Assembly (NCBI GenBank): GCA_964470865.1 | Contig: CAYYFR010000007.1 | Span: forward strand, 1 to 64,000 | Direction of reading: 5' to 3' | DNA: 64,000 nt | Source: JAEUOS01 sp964470865 | Lineage (GTDB): Bacteria; Pseudomonadota; Gammaproteobacteria; Burkholderiales; JAEUOS01 | In this document: positions 35,726 to 44,242 of the stretch, piece after piece | Position numbering within the stretch: position 1 is the stretch's first letter | How the letters are laid out: each line of letters starts with the position of its first letter | Position numbers and translations under genes: made by a program | The notes under the pieces: generated by a model | Seen by the model: the letters and a program-made list of their open reading frames with translations, nothing else | Told to the model about the DNA's origin: nothing | Database searches by the model: none

Positions 35726-36490
35726 ATGCGTGACTGGCTTTTCTCCGGCATGGTGCTGCATCGCAGGTTGCGACCAGTGGTCAACGCGTTTCGCTATCCG
35801 GTCTTTTTCCTGCGCTTCCCGCTATCCCGCCTGGACGAATTGTCCAACCCGGTGTTTTCGGTCAATCGATTCAATCTTCTGAGTTTTCATTTCGCCGATC
35901 ATGGGGATGGTCGCCCTCCGGCGACATGGATCCGCGAACTTCTGGCCGACGAAGGCGTTGGCGACGCCGGCGGCGAGATCGAATTGCAGACCTTCCCGCG
36001 CGTGCTGGGCTATGTATTCAACCCGGTCAGTTTCTGGTACTGCCACGCAACCAACGGGCGCTTGCGTGCCATCGTCGCCGAAGTCAACAACACCTTTGGC
36101 GAGCGCCACTGCTATTTGCTGCAAAGCCCCGACGGCGGATTCATCCACAACGGTCAGGCGCTGGCCGCCACCAAGGTCTTCCACGTATCGCCTTTTTGCC
36201 ACGTCGCGGGCGCTTACCGTTTCCGTTTCCATGCGGCCCGCCGCGCCGGGCGCATGCAAATCGTGGCGCGTGTCGACTATCACGACACCCAGGGCGACCT
36301 GTTGCTCACAAGCGTGAGTGGCGCAGCGCGCGACTTTTCGGCGGCGTCGCTGTTGCGTGCCTTCGCAACGCATCCGCTGATGACGCTGACGGTGGTTGCG
36401 CGCATTCACCTGCAGGCATTGAAGCTCCTGGCAAAAGGCGTTCCCTTCATCCGCAAACCGGCGCCGCCGGCGCCGTTCGTCACTCGTTGA
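35726..36490 (+). CDS. DUF1365 protein (UfaO-like candidate)
   Basis: A 254-residue DUF1365 protein: LFSGMVLHRRLRPVVNAFRYPVFF at the N-terminus, then the family block FPRVLGYVFNPVSFWYCH, EVNNTFGERHCYLL and AATKVFHVSPFC. The many conserved His, Asn and Tyr suggest a catalytic role, but no mechanism is established that I can state. It always accompanies the FAD oxidoreductase and CFA-type methyltransferase. In furan fatty acid synthesis a partner protein, UfaO, inserts oxygen; this may be its counterpart (inference). ATG at 35726 is used; a TTG at 35717 overlapping the upstream stop (TTGA) is an alternative. Confidence 0.85.
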   Translation: MRDWLFSGMVLHRRLRPVVNAFRYPVFFLRFPLSRLDELSNPVFSVNRFNLLSFHFADHGDGRPPATWIRELLADEGVGDAGGEIELQTFPRVLGYVFNPVSFWYCHATNGRLRAIVAEVNNTFGERHCYLLQSPDGGFIHNGQALAATKVFHVSPFCHVAGAYRFRFHAARRAGRMQIVARVDYHDTQGDLLLTSVSGAARDFSAASLLRAFATHPLMTLTVVARIHLQALKLLAKGVPFIRKPAPPAPFVTR

Positions 36491-36514
36491 TCGTCCAAGA
36501 ACCTCTTTCCAACA

Positions 36515-37738
36515 ATGAACACCACTCAAACCCTCGCAGGTGTCACGCAAGCCTCGCTGCCGTATGCGACACGCCTGGTCCTGGCATTTCTCGATCGTCT
36601 AAAGGGAGGCAGTCTTACCGTCATCGGACCGGCAGGATTCAATCGCCGTTTCGGCGATGGCGCCGGCCCGCAATTGCGCATCACGCTAAATGACTGGCAG
36701 GTGCTCGAACGCTGCCTGAAGGGTGGCGATATCGGTTTTGCCGAGACCTACATGGATGGCCGGTGGCATGCCGATGACCTGGCGGGTCTGGTGGAATTGT
36801 TTTGCCGCAATCGCGATGCGCTCGAGAAAGTGATCTTCGGCTCCCTGATCGCCGGCAGCATTTATCGCATCAAGCACTGGCTCAATCGCAATACGCTTGC
36901 ACGGGCAAAGAAAAACATCGAAGCACACTACGACCTGGGCAACAGCTTTTATGCGCTGTGGCTCGACCCTTCCATGACCTATTCGAGCGCCCTCTTCTCA
37001 GGCAACCTCGAACTCGATCTCGAACTGGCGCAGGCGGCCAAGTATCGACGCATTTTGCAGCGCCTGGCGCCAAGTGCGGGCGACACGATCCTCGAAATCG
37101 GTTGCGGATGGGGTGGTTTCGCGGAAATCGCCGCACGCGAATTCAACGTGCGCGTGACCGGCCTGACCCTTTCGGGCGAGCAACTGCGCTTTGCCACGCA
37201 GCGACTCGCCTTGGCCGGTGTCGGCGACCGCGTCGATTTGCATCTGCGCGACTACCGCGACATGCATGGCCACTTCGATCACGTGGTTTCAATCGAAATG
37301 TTCGAGGCGGTGGGCGAACAATACTGGGATCACTACTTCGCCTGCATTCGCCGCAACCTGAAGGCCGGTGGACGCGCCATCGTGCAAAGCATCAGCATCG
37401 ACGAGGCCCTGTTCGAGCGCTATAGAAAAGGTACCGATTTCATTCAGCAGTACATCTTTCCAGGTGGCATGCTGCCCAGCCCGACGGCGTTTCGCGCGCG
37501 CGCGGGGGCCGCCGGCCTGGCCGTTGCAGACCAGTTCCGTTTCGGCAGCGACTATGCCGAAACTCTGCGTCGATGGCGGCAGAACTTCATGCGGGTCTTG
37601 CCGAGGGTACGCGGCAGCGGCTTCGACGAGCGTTTTATCCGGCTGTGGGAGTTTTACCTGGCTTATTGCGAAGGCGCGTTCAATGCGGGTTCGACAGATG
37701 TGTTGCAGTTCGAGCTCATTCACCGTACCGATCGCTGA
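36515..37738 (+). CDS. cfa: Cyclopropane-fatty-acyl-phospholipid synthase-like methyltransferase
   Basis: A 407-residue SAM-dependent enzyme of the CFA synthase family, acting on unsaturated acyl chains of membrane phospholipids. The SAM-binding motif ILEIGCGWGGFAEIAA, KNIEAHYDLGNSFYALWLD, MTYSSALF, VVSIEMFEAVGEQYW and FIQQYIFPGGMLPS follow the family. Family members either close a cyclopropane ring or, as UfaM does, add a methyl branch. The Cys common in PxGCLPS is Met here. Its stop overlaps the next start (TGATG). Cfa homologues belong to light- or singlet-oxygen-induced regulons in several proteobacteria. Confidence 0.93.
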   Translation: MNTTQTLAGVTQASLPYATRLVLAFLDRLKGGSLTVIGPAGFNRRFGDGAGPQLRITLNDWQVLERCLKGGDIGFAETYMDGRWHADDLAGLVELFCRNRDALEKVIFGSLIAGSIYRIKHWLNRNTLARAKKNIEAHYDLGNSFYALWLDPSMTYSSALFSGNLELDLELAQAAKYRRILQRLAPSAGDTILEIGCGWGGFAEIAAREFNVRVTGLTLSGEQLRFATQRLALAGVGDRVDLHLRDYRDMHGHFDHVVSIEMFEAVGEQYWDHYFACIRRNLKAGGRAIVQSISIDEALFERYRKGTDFIQQYIFPGGMLPSPTAFRARAGAAGLAVADQFRFGSDYAETLRRWRQNFMRVLPRVRGSGFDERFIRLWEFYLAYCEGAFNAGSTDVLQFELIHRTDR

Positions 37739-38313
37739 TGAACACAAGCCCATCTTGCAACGGCCTTTTGCAGAAGGCGATCGGACTGTTGTTGGCGCTC
37801 GTGATTCTGGCAGGCGGTGGTTTCGCTGACACTGCGCGTGCGGCAGACACCCACATCAGCAACCTGATCCCCGACGCGCAACGGGTCGGCGGCGGGCGCC
37901 TGACGTGGTTCGGGATCCATGCCTACGACGCCGCGCTGTACGCCGAGAATGCCCGCTTTGTCGCCAATGCGCCACTCGCGCTCGAATTGACCTATGCGCG
38001 CAATTTCAAGGGCGCCAACATCGCCGAGCGCAGTATCAGCGAGATTCGCAAAATGGGGCTGGCTACAGAAACCGAAGCCGGCGAATGGCTGGGCATATTG
38101 GTCGGGATTTTCCCCGACGTGCGGCCCGGCGATCGCCTGGCCGGTGTGCAAGGGGCCAGCGGGCCGGCGCAGTTCTTCCATAATGGCCGCGCCGTTGGCA
38201 GCATCGCCAACGAGCGCCTGAAACGCGCCTTCTTCGCGATCTGGCTCGATCCACGCACCTCGGCCCCGGATTTGCGCAACCGGCTCATTGGCGCCGCCCC
38301 GGAAGGCAAATGA
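37738..38313 (+). CDS. Chalcone isomerase-like exported protein
   Basis: A 191-residue protein with a signal peptide (about 1-35: LLQKAIGLLLALVILAGGGFADTARA) and a chalcone-isomerase-like domain: GGGRLTWFGIHAYDAALYAE, ALELTYARNFKGANIAERSISEIRKMG and GPAQFFHNGRAVGSI. Bacterial members are periplasmic, and their relatives bind fatty acids in plants, so a lipid-binding role fits this operon better than flavonoid chemistry; that is inference. The ATG overlaps the cfa stop, and its own stop overlaps the MFS start (ATGA). Confidence 0.85.
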   Translation: MNTSPSCNGLLQKAIGLLLALVILAGGGFADTARAADTHISNLIPDAQRVGGGRLTWFGIHAYDAALYAENARFVANAPLALELTYARNFKGANIAERSISEIRKMGLATETEAGEWLGILVGIFPDVRPGDRLAGVQGASGPAQFFHNGRAVGSIANERLKRAFFAIWLDPRTSAPDLRNRLIGAAPEGK

Positions 38314-39551
38314 ACGGCGTAGCCGTGCCTGTGCCGCTCGGACGCCTGCAGTTGGCAACCTTCGGTGCACTTGGTTTGCCGCTGGCGTTTGCGGCGCTGC
38401 CGATCTACGTGTTCGCCCCGAAGTTCTATGCCGGCCTGGGACTTTCGCTGACCACAGCCGGCGCGGTATTGCTGGCCGCGCGCCTCGCCGATGGTCTGAT
38501 CGACCCGTGGCTGGGAGCCGCTTCGGATCGCGCTGCCAGTCCGGCAAGGTTCATCGCCCTGGCGTTGATCCCGCTGGCGCTTGGCATGCTTGCATTATTC
38601 AACCCGCCGTCCGGCATCCCGCTTGCGCTCTGGCTGGTGGCGGCGGTCAGCGTTGTGACGCTCGGCTTCTCGGCCGCCAGCATCGCCTACCAGGCCTGGG
38701 GCGCACGCATCGGTGTCGCCAGCGAGCGCACCACCATCACCGCCACGCGCGAAGCCTTTGGTCTGGCCGGCGTGATTCTGGCGTCATTGCTGCCACAGGT
38801 CTTCGCGCCCACGGTCGAACAAGGCCTGCCCGCCACAGCGCTGGTGTTCGTGCTGCTGCTGGCGCTGTGCGCCTTCACCACCTTGGTGCGGCCGCCGGCC
38901 ACGCCAACAGCGATCGACTCGGCAACAACGATGCCACGCGGCACCGCCGGGGCATTCGCCAGCCGCCGTTTTCGCCGGCTGCTGGCGGTATTCGCGCTCA
39001 ACGGCATCGCCTCTGCGATTCCGGCCACCCTGTTTCTGTTTTTCGTAGCAGACGTTCTCGGCCTCGAACAAAAAAGCGGCCTGTTCCTGGCTCTCTATTT
39101 CATCAGTGCCGCACTGGCCCTGCCTCTCTGGGTGCGGCTTGCCGCCGGCATCGGCAAGCGTCGTGCCTGGCTGGCATCGATGATGCTGGCGATCGCAGCG
39201 TTCGTCTGGGCGTATACGCTGGGCAGCGGCGACCTTTTGGCCTTCGCGCTGATATCGGCGGCATCCGGTGCCGCGCTCGGCGCCGACCTCGCCCTGCCGC
39301 CTGCGCTGCTGGCCGACGCCATCGAGGCGGACCGCGCCCGCGGTGCCGAAGGTGCCTATTTCGGTATCTGGAATCTGGTCACCAAACTCAACCTTGCTCT
39401 GGCAGCCGGCCTGGCCTTGCCGCTCCTTGAATGGCTCGGCTATCGGCCTGGCCTGGCCAACGCCGGTGCCGCCCTGGCGGCGATGTATTGCCTCCTGCCC
39501 TGCGCGCTCAAGTTTCTCGCAATCGCCGGTCTCGCGCGCCTGCGCCTTTGA
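38310..39551 (+). CDS. MFS transporter of the GPH (glycoside-pentoside-hexuronide) type
   Basis: A 413-residue, 12-helix transporter. The loop ARLADGLIDPWLGAASDR is the GPH signature and a second copy-like block lies in the C-terminal half (LPLWVRLAAGIGKRRAWL). GPH members import sugars with Na+ or H+, but homologues in CFA/DUF1365 operons are not characterised and could move lipids or pigments. Tight coupling to its neighbours (4-bp overlap upstream, 20-bp gap downstream) makes it part of the operon. Confidence 0.88.
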   Translation: MNGVAVPVPLGRLQLATFGALGLPLAFAALPIYVFAPKFYAGLGLSLTTAGAVLLAARLADGLIDPWLGAASDRAASPARFIALALIPLALGMLALFNPPSGIPLALWLVAAVSVVTLGFSAASIAYQAWGARIGVASERTTITATREAFGLAGVILASLLPQVFAPTVEQGLPATALVFVLLLALCAFTTLVRPPATPTAIDSATTMPRGTAGAFASRRFRRLLAVFALNGIASAIPATLFLFFVADVLGLEQKSGLFLALYFISAALALPLWVRLAAGIGKRRAWLASMMLAIAAFVWAYTLGSGDLLAFALISAASGAALGADLALPPALLADAIEADRARGAEGAYFGIWNLVTKLNLALAAGLALPLLEWLGYRPGLANAGAALAAMYCLLPCALKFLAIAGLARLRL

Positions 39552-39571
39552 AACCTTCGAAAGGAAATCCC

Positions 39572-40111
39572 ATGCTGCGTGGTTTGCAACGCCTGATTCT
39601 GGCTCTGACGACACTTTTGTTGCTCGCGGGCTGCGCCAGTGTCACACCCGACGAATACCGCGCCGAAAAGCCGGTGCTGGAACTGGACCGCTACTTCACC
39701 GGCACCATCGATGCCTGGGGCATGTTCACCGACCGCCAGGGCAAGGTCGTCAGGCGCTTCACCGTGGTCATGCGCTGTACCTGGAACGGCGACACCGGCA
39801 CATTAGACGAGGACTTCAGCTATTCCGATGGCACCAAGGAGAAGCGCATCTGGACCATCAAGAAACTGGGAGGCGGCCGCTACAGCGGTAGCGCCGCCGA
39901 TGTGGTCGGCGAAGCCATCGGCATCGCCAGCGGCAACGCGCTCAACTGGCGCTATGTGCTTGACCTCAAGGTTGGCGACAAAAGCTACCATGTGAATTTC
40001 GATGACTGGATGTACCTGATGGACGACGACGTCATGCTCAATCGCGCCGCCATGAGCAAGTTCGGCTTTTACCTGGGCGAAGTCACGCTGGCCTTCCGGA
40101 AGCGCAAGTAG
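39572..40111 (+). CDS. DUF3833 lipoprotein
   Basis: A 179-residue lipoprotein: signal peptide MLRGLQRLILALTTLLLLAGC with lipobox LLAGC (C21), then a lipocalin-like beta-rich DUF3833 domain (YRAEKPVLELDRYFTGTIDAWGMFTDRQGKVVRRF). DUF3833 proteins nearly always sit in operons with CFA synthase, DUF1365 and SDR genes. The lipidation signal and barrel-like strands suggest an envelope lipid-handling protein. AAAGGA precedes the ATG at 39572. Confidence 0.9.
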   Translation: MLRGLQRLILALTTLLLLAGCASVTPDEYRAEKPVLELDRYFTGTIDAWGMFTDRQGKVVRRFTVVMRCTWNGDTGTLDEDFSYSDGTKEKRIWTIKKLGGGRYSGSAADVVGEAIGIASGNALNWRYVLDLKVGDKSYHVNFDDWMYLMDDDVMLNRAAMSKFGFYLGEVTLAFRKRK

Positions 40112-40129
40112 GCGCCACGCCAGCGACCC

Positions 40130-40909
40130 ATGGCTTTCAACCCTCCAATCGGGCATTGGTCGGGGCGACGCGTCTGGATCATTGGCGCCTCCACCGGTAT
40201 CGGCGCGGCTCTCGCCAGGCGACTCGCCGCCGCCGGTGCGCGGGTCGCACTATCGGCACGCAGTCGCGAAAAGCTCGACGCCCTGGCCGCCGAATTGCCG
40301 CAGGCCCTGGTCTTGCCGCTCGACGTACGCAGCGCCGACCAGCAAGGCCAGGCCTATGCCCGCATCAAGCAGGCATGGGGTGCCGCCGACCTGGTGATTT
40401 TCAACGCCGGCACCTATAGTCCGATGCGCGCCGCTGCGTTTGACCTGGCATCGATGGACGAGCATTTCGCGATCAACTATCACGGCGTGGTCAATGGCCT
40501 GGCCGCGGTGCTGCCGGATTTTCTGGCACGCGACCGCGAAGCGCCGGCCCTGGCCATCGTGTCATCGGTGGCCGGGTTTCGCGGTCTGCCGGCCGCGCTT
40601 GCCTACGGCCCCTCGAAGGCCGCGCTCATCAACCTGGCCGAAACCCTGTACCTCGACTTGTCGCCCCGCGGCATTGGTGTATTCCTCATCACCCCCGGTT
40701 TCGTCGACACCCCGCTGACCAAACAGAACGAGTTCAAGATGCCGGCACTGATCAGCGCCGATCAGGCTGCGACGGAAATCATCAAAGGGTTCGCCCGTGG
40801 TGATTTCGACATGCACTTTCCGAAGCGCTTCACGCGCTGGCTGAAGGTGCTGCGCCTGCTGCCGTACGCGCTCTATTTTCGCGCGGTGCGCAAAATGACG
40901 GGGCTCTGA
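40130..40909 (+). CDS. SDR-family oxidoreductase
   Basis: A 259-residue classical SDR with all key residues: GASTGIG (19-25), NAG (about 91-93), SSVAG with the catalytic Ser, and YGPSK (Y and K in register). The insertion of basic and aromatic residues at the C-terminus (PKRFTRWLKVLRLLPYALYFRAVRKM) is amphipathic and could attach it to membranes, as in SDRs acting on lipids. It follows the DUF3833 gene by 18 bp. Confidence 0.92.
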   Translation: MAFNPPIGHWSGRRVWIIGASTGIGAALARRLAAAGARVALSARSREKLDALAAELPQALVLPLDVRSADQQGQAYARIKQAWGAADLVIFNAGTYSPMRAAAFDLASMDEHFAINYHGVVNGLAAVLPDFLARDREAPALAIVSSVAGFRGLPAALAYGPSKAALINLAETLYLDLSPRGIGVFLITPGFVDTPLTKQNEFKMPALISADQAATEIIKGFARGDFDMHFPKRFTRWLKVLRLLPYALYFRAVRKMTGL

Positions 40910-40913
40910 AACC

Positions 40914-41378
40914 GTGGTTTGCGCGAACGAAACTGGCTCCGCGCGCCGCCCTCTGTCGGTGGAGCTTGCACGCGTGGTCGATTTTTTCGAACATGTCGAC
41001 GCAGCGGCCGCGGGCCGGCTCGACCAGATCTATGCCGACCACGCCTGGTTCAAGGACCCGTTCAACGAAGTGCGGGGCATCGAGCCGATCCGCCGCATCT
41101 TCGGGCACATGTTCATCCAGGTCGAGCAACCGCGATTTGCGGTGATCGAGGCGATGCAGCAAGGCAGCCAGGCCTTCCTCACCTGGGATTTCACGTTTCG
41201 CATGAAACGCTTCGACACGCGCAGCACGCAGACCATCCGCGGTGCGTCGCATCTGCGCTTCGCAGCGGACGGCCGGGTCGAGATGCACCGGGATTACTGG
41301 GATGCGGCCGAGGAGTTGTACGAGAAGCTGCCGTTTGTGGGCGCATTGATGCGCTGGCTGAAACGTCAGGCTGGCTAA
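40914..41378 (+). CDS. Nuclear transport factor 2-like (SnoaL-type) protein
   Basis: A 154-residue cone-shaped NTF2-like fold: LARVVDFFEHVDAAAAGRLDQIYADHAWFKDPFNEVRG, then beta strands ending AADGRVEMHRDYWDAAEELYEKLPFVGALMRWLKRQA. It starts at a GTG 4 bp after the SDR stop. The family includes isomerases, dehydratases and ligand-binding proteins; homologues are the usual last gene of the DUF1365/CFA cluster. Specific function unknown. Confidence 0.85.
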   Translation: MVCANETGSARRPLSVELARVVDFFEHVDAAAAGRLDQIYADHAWFKDPFNEVRGIEPIRRIFGHMFIQVEQPRFAVIEAMQQGSQAFLTWDFTFRMKRFDTRSTQTIRGASHLRFAADGRVEMHRDYWDAAEELYEKLPFVGALMRWLKRQAG

Positions 41379-41486
41379 GACGAGCTGCCTGGCGCGAGGC
41401 CGGCGGGCCAGGCCTTTGGTTACCCGCGACGACGCACATCCCCGTGTCGCACAAGCCGCAAGCGTCGAGCCGGCTCCCGCTTGCCC

Positions 41487-42092
41487 TTATTTCTTGGCCT
41501 CGGCAGGCCGCGGTGCCACCGGCACATAGTCGAAAACCTTTACCACCTGCTTGACTCCGCTGGTACGCGCGGCCACCGCTGCGGCACGATCGCCCTCGGC
41601 ACGTGTCACCAGGCCCATCAGGTACACAACCCCGGCTTCGGTCACCACCTTGAAAGCATTGGCCTGAAGATCACGATCATCGACGAAATTGCCCTTCACC
41701 TTGCTGGTGATAATCGCATCGTTGGTACGCGCGGTCAGTGAGGAAATGCCGGCGATCTGCAGTTCGTTGACGATGGTGGCCACGTTTTCCACCCCCCCGA
41801 CAATCCGCTCGGCCTCGGCACGGGCTTGCTCATTGGGCACCTCGCCGGTCAGCAGAACGCGTCGGTTGAAACTGGCGATGTTGACGTTGGCCTTGTTGCC
41901 AAGACGTTCCGAGACCCGGGTTTCGGCCTTGGCGAAAATCGTCTTGTCCTCGGCCTGTGTAGCCAGAGTACGACGGTCATCAATCGCCAGCGCACCTGCC
42001 ACGATGCCGCCGGCCAGGATCGGGAAACAGCCTTGCAGCGCGGGCACGGCCAGCGCAAGCAATGCCAGCGTAAGGATAAGGCGTGAATTCAT
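41487..42092 (-). CDS. BON-domain outer-membrane lipoprotein (DolP/YraP-like)
   Basis: A 201-residue lipoprotein: signal MNSRLILTLALLALAVPALQGC with lipobox LQGC (C22), followed by two BON domains (about 50-115 and 120-190; NVASFNRRVLLTGEVPNEQARAEAE-type, and FKVVTEAGVVYLMGLVTRAEGDRA). E. coli DolP binds anionic phospholipids at the division site and supports outer-membrane integrity. The start at 42092 has GGGAGAAG upstream. It is on the same strand as yraN and lpoA, in the usual lpoA-yraN-(gmhA)-dolP order, with gmhA missing. Confidence 0.9.
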   Translation of the reverse strand: MNSRLILTLALLALAVPALQGCFPILAGGIVAGALAIDDRRTLATQAEDKTIFAKAETRVSERLGNKANVNIASFNRRVLLTGEVPNEQARAEAERIVGGVENVATIVNELQIAGISSLTARTNDAIITSKVKGNFVDDRDLQANAFKVVTEAGVVYLMGLVTRAEGDRAAAVAARTSGVKQVVKVFDYVPVAPRPAEAKK

Positions 42093-42334
42093 TGGTCTTC
42101 TCCCAACAAAAGGCAATCTATGCCATCGCACAGGCTACGTATGGTCAGCCGGCGGACTTCGTGAATGCGCGTGATCGGGTACTGCCATCGCGTCGATCGC
42201 AGCACGCCTGGTCCCAACACCGGATTCGAACCGGGCGCATACCCGTTGCACGAGACGAGCACCGGAAATCGGGGAAACCACTGCTGGCGCACCAAGCTGG
42301 TTCATGAATCGATTATATCCGGCTGCCTCGCGCC

Positions 42335-42706
42335 TCAGGCATCGAATGCGCTCTTGATCCAGCGGATCGAATCGTTGTGCGCATGCTCCAGCAGCACGCA
42401 ATCAAAACGGCATGGCGACTCGGCGCGCCCGGCCAGATAAAAACCGGCAGCGGCGACAATGCGCTTCTGCTTGTGCGCATCGATGCTCTCGGCGGCGTTC
42501 GCATAGGCCCCCGGGGATCGCAGACGCACTTCGACAAACACGATCGACGCGCCGTCGCGCATCACCAGATCGATCTCGCCCATGCGACAGCGAAAGTTGC
42601 GCTCCAGAAGCGTAAGTCCACGCGCCTTTAAAAACGCCAGTGCCAGCGTCTCCGCCAACTGACCGGCCTGGTGCCGGTCGACCGCCTGCTGCTGCCGGCG
42701 GATCAC
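42335..42706 (-). CDS. yraN: YraN/UPF0102 family nuclease-like protein
   Basis: A 123-residue member of UPF0102, which has an archaeal Holliday-junction-resolvase/restriction-endonuclease-like fold. The E-(x)n-D-(x)n-E-x-K-like pattern is visible as GQLAETLALAFL, RMGEIDLVMRDG and IVFVEVRLRSP, with R in place of the usual K after VEV. Biological role unsettled. It is 6 bp downstream of lpoA on the same strand. Confidence 0.93.
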   Translation of the reverse strand: MIRRQQQAVDRHQAGQLAETLALAFLKARGLTLLERNFRCRMGEIDLVMRDGASIVFVEVRLRSPGAYANAAESIDAHKQKRIVAAAGFYLAGRAESPCRFDCVLLEHAHNDSIRWIKSAFDA

Positions 42707-42712
42707 CCTTGG

Positions 42713-44242
42713 TCAGCGACCGGCCAGGGGCTTGGCCGTACCGTCTCGGTATTCCAGTTGCAGCGGCGCTCGCCCGATCACCCCCGGCTGCACATTCAAG
42801 TTTCCGGTCACACCGTCGACTAAAAATTCAGTGCGCGCCAGCGCAAGTTCACCGGCGATCCGAAAAGCATCGATTCCCAGCGCATACAGCCGCTCGAGGT
42901 CTGCCGAGAGTTGCCCTTCGGCTCGCGGAAACACCATGGCCGCGGCATGATCCGGCTGGTGCAGCCACGGCATGTCGAAAAAGCGCATGCCGTTCAGATC
43001 ATGGGCCTTCTGGGTTTCGCCCTTGGGCACACCGGCGAATACCTGGGAGGTGGCGATAACTTGCGTGGCGCGGCCCAGATAGGGCCGCAACAGCCGGGCG
43101 CGTTCGGCATCGGCTGCCAAAAAAACCACATCGCCGCGTGCCCGGTCGACAGCCTGCCGCACCCGCCCGAGACTGCCCGTGAACTCCACGCTTTCCTTGA
43201 TGCTTCCGCCGAGCTTGGTCCAGGCGTCGGCAAAAGCCGCCGCCGCGCGCCGTGCCAGTGGCGCAGTGGTGGTCACGATGACCGCGACTGCTGCCTCATT
43301 GCGAAACGCAGCGGCGGCGGCGGCGCGCGCTTCGGACTCAGTGTTGAGCGACAAGGCAAACATGTTGCGCGGCAGGGCCGCATCACCATCCGGTGTGTTG
43401 AGCACCAGCGTCGGCACCGTCAGCGGCAATTTGAGAATGGCACCGACATCGGCCTTGGTCAACGGGCCCACGATCACCGCTGCATTGCTGGCCACCGCCT
43501 TGGCGACAGCATCGCGCGCGCTGTCTTCGCTGCCGTCGGTTTCGAAAATGCGCACCTCCGGCTTGTCTGACGCTACGCCGCGCGCCGCCATGAAGCCCTG
43601 ACGCACCACATCGGCGGCGCGCCCGAAGGGCGACGACTTTGCCGGCAGGATCAGGGCAACCCCCGCGCGCGACGCTGGCGTTAGCGCAGCGTCGGCGTTG
43701 ACATTCGAAGGCACCGTACTTGCAAGAGGAGAGTCGGTGCCGGCACCGGTTGCTCCCGCAGCGGCTTGGGCGGGCGCGGGCACTGTCGCAGCGCTCCCTG
43801 CTGCGCCAGCGGTCTGAGCAGCCGCTGGCGGCGGAAACGGCAGGTTTTCGGCGCCGGTGGGCCCTGCTGGCCGTGCCGCAGGCAGCGCGCCCTCTGCCGT
43901 GGCGGCGGGCGCTTGTTCGGATGCATTGTCAATCGACGGGCGCACAGCCGGCGGCTCCGCTGCTTGCGCACGCGGCCAGGCGTGCGGAGCAGCCGCGTCT
44001 CGCGGCTTGGTCGGCTCGCGCGGTGCGAACAGATTTTCGATGAAATTCCTGACAGCGCCCAGCGGATTCTGATGCGTGTGCGCAGCCGCAGGTTCGCTCA
44101 CGCGGCTTGCCGTATCCTGCTGCCCCGCGCACAATATGGGAACGCTCATTGCACAGCACGCAATGACGGTCCGCGCAAGCGCCGCAGCCCGCAGTCCCAG
44201 ACACAGCTTCCGCCAATGGCCAACAAGGCTACCCACGACCAC
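42713..44242 (-). CDS. lpoA: Penicillin-binding protein activator LpoA-like lipoprotein
   Basis: A 509-residue protein. The N-terminus (GTG start) has a hydrophobic stretch with a possible lipobox VIAC (C29). Then comes a long Pro/Ala linker (about 45-195), and a periplasmic-binding-protein-like domain (about 190-509; GVALILPAKSSPFGRAADVVRQGF, VIVGPLTKADV, TLVLN). E. coli LpoA is an outer-membrane lipoprotein that activates PBP1A; this version lacks the TPR-like N-terminal domain, as in other betaproteobacteria. The GTG at 44242 lies inside the divergent rsmI gene (26-bp overlap); an internal ATG at 44149 is an alternative. Confidence 0.88.
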   Translation of the reverse strand: MVVGSLVGHWRKLCLGLRAAALARTVIACCAMSVPILCAGQQDTASRVSEPAAAHTHQNPLGAVRNFIENLFAPREPTKPRDAAAPHAWPRAQAAEPPAVRPSIDNASEQAPAATAEGALPAARPAGPTGAENLPFPPPAAAQTAGAAGSAATVPAPAQAAAGATGAGTDSPLASTVPSNVNADAALTPASRAGVALILPAKSSPFGRAADVVRQGFMAARGVASDKPEVRIFETDGSEDSARDAVAKAVASNAAVIVGPLTKADVGAILKLPLTVPTLVLNTPDGDAALPRNMFALSLNTESEARAAAAAAFRNEAAVAVIVTTTAPLARRAAAAFADAWTKLGGSIKESVEFTGSLGRVRQAVDRARGDVVFLAADAERARLLRPYLGRATQVIATSQVFAGVPKGETQKAHDLNGMRFFDMPWLHQPDHAAAMVFPRAEGQLSADLERLYALGIDAFRIAGELALARTEFLVDGVTGNLNVQPGVIGRAPLQLEYRDGTAKPLAGR

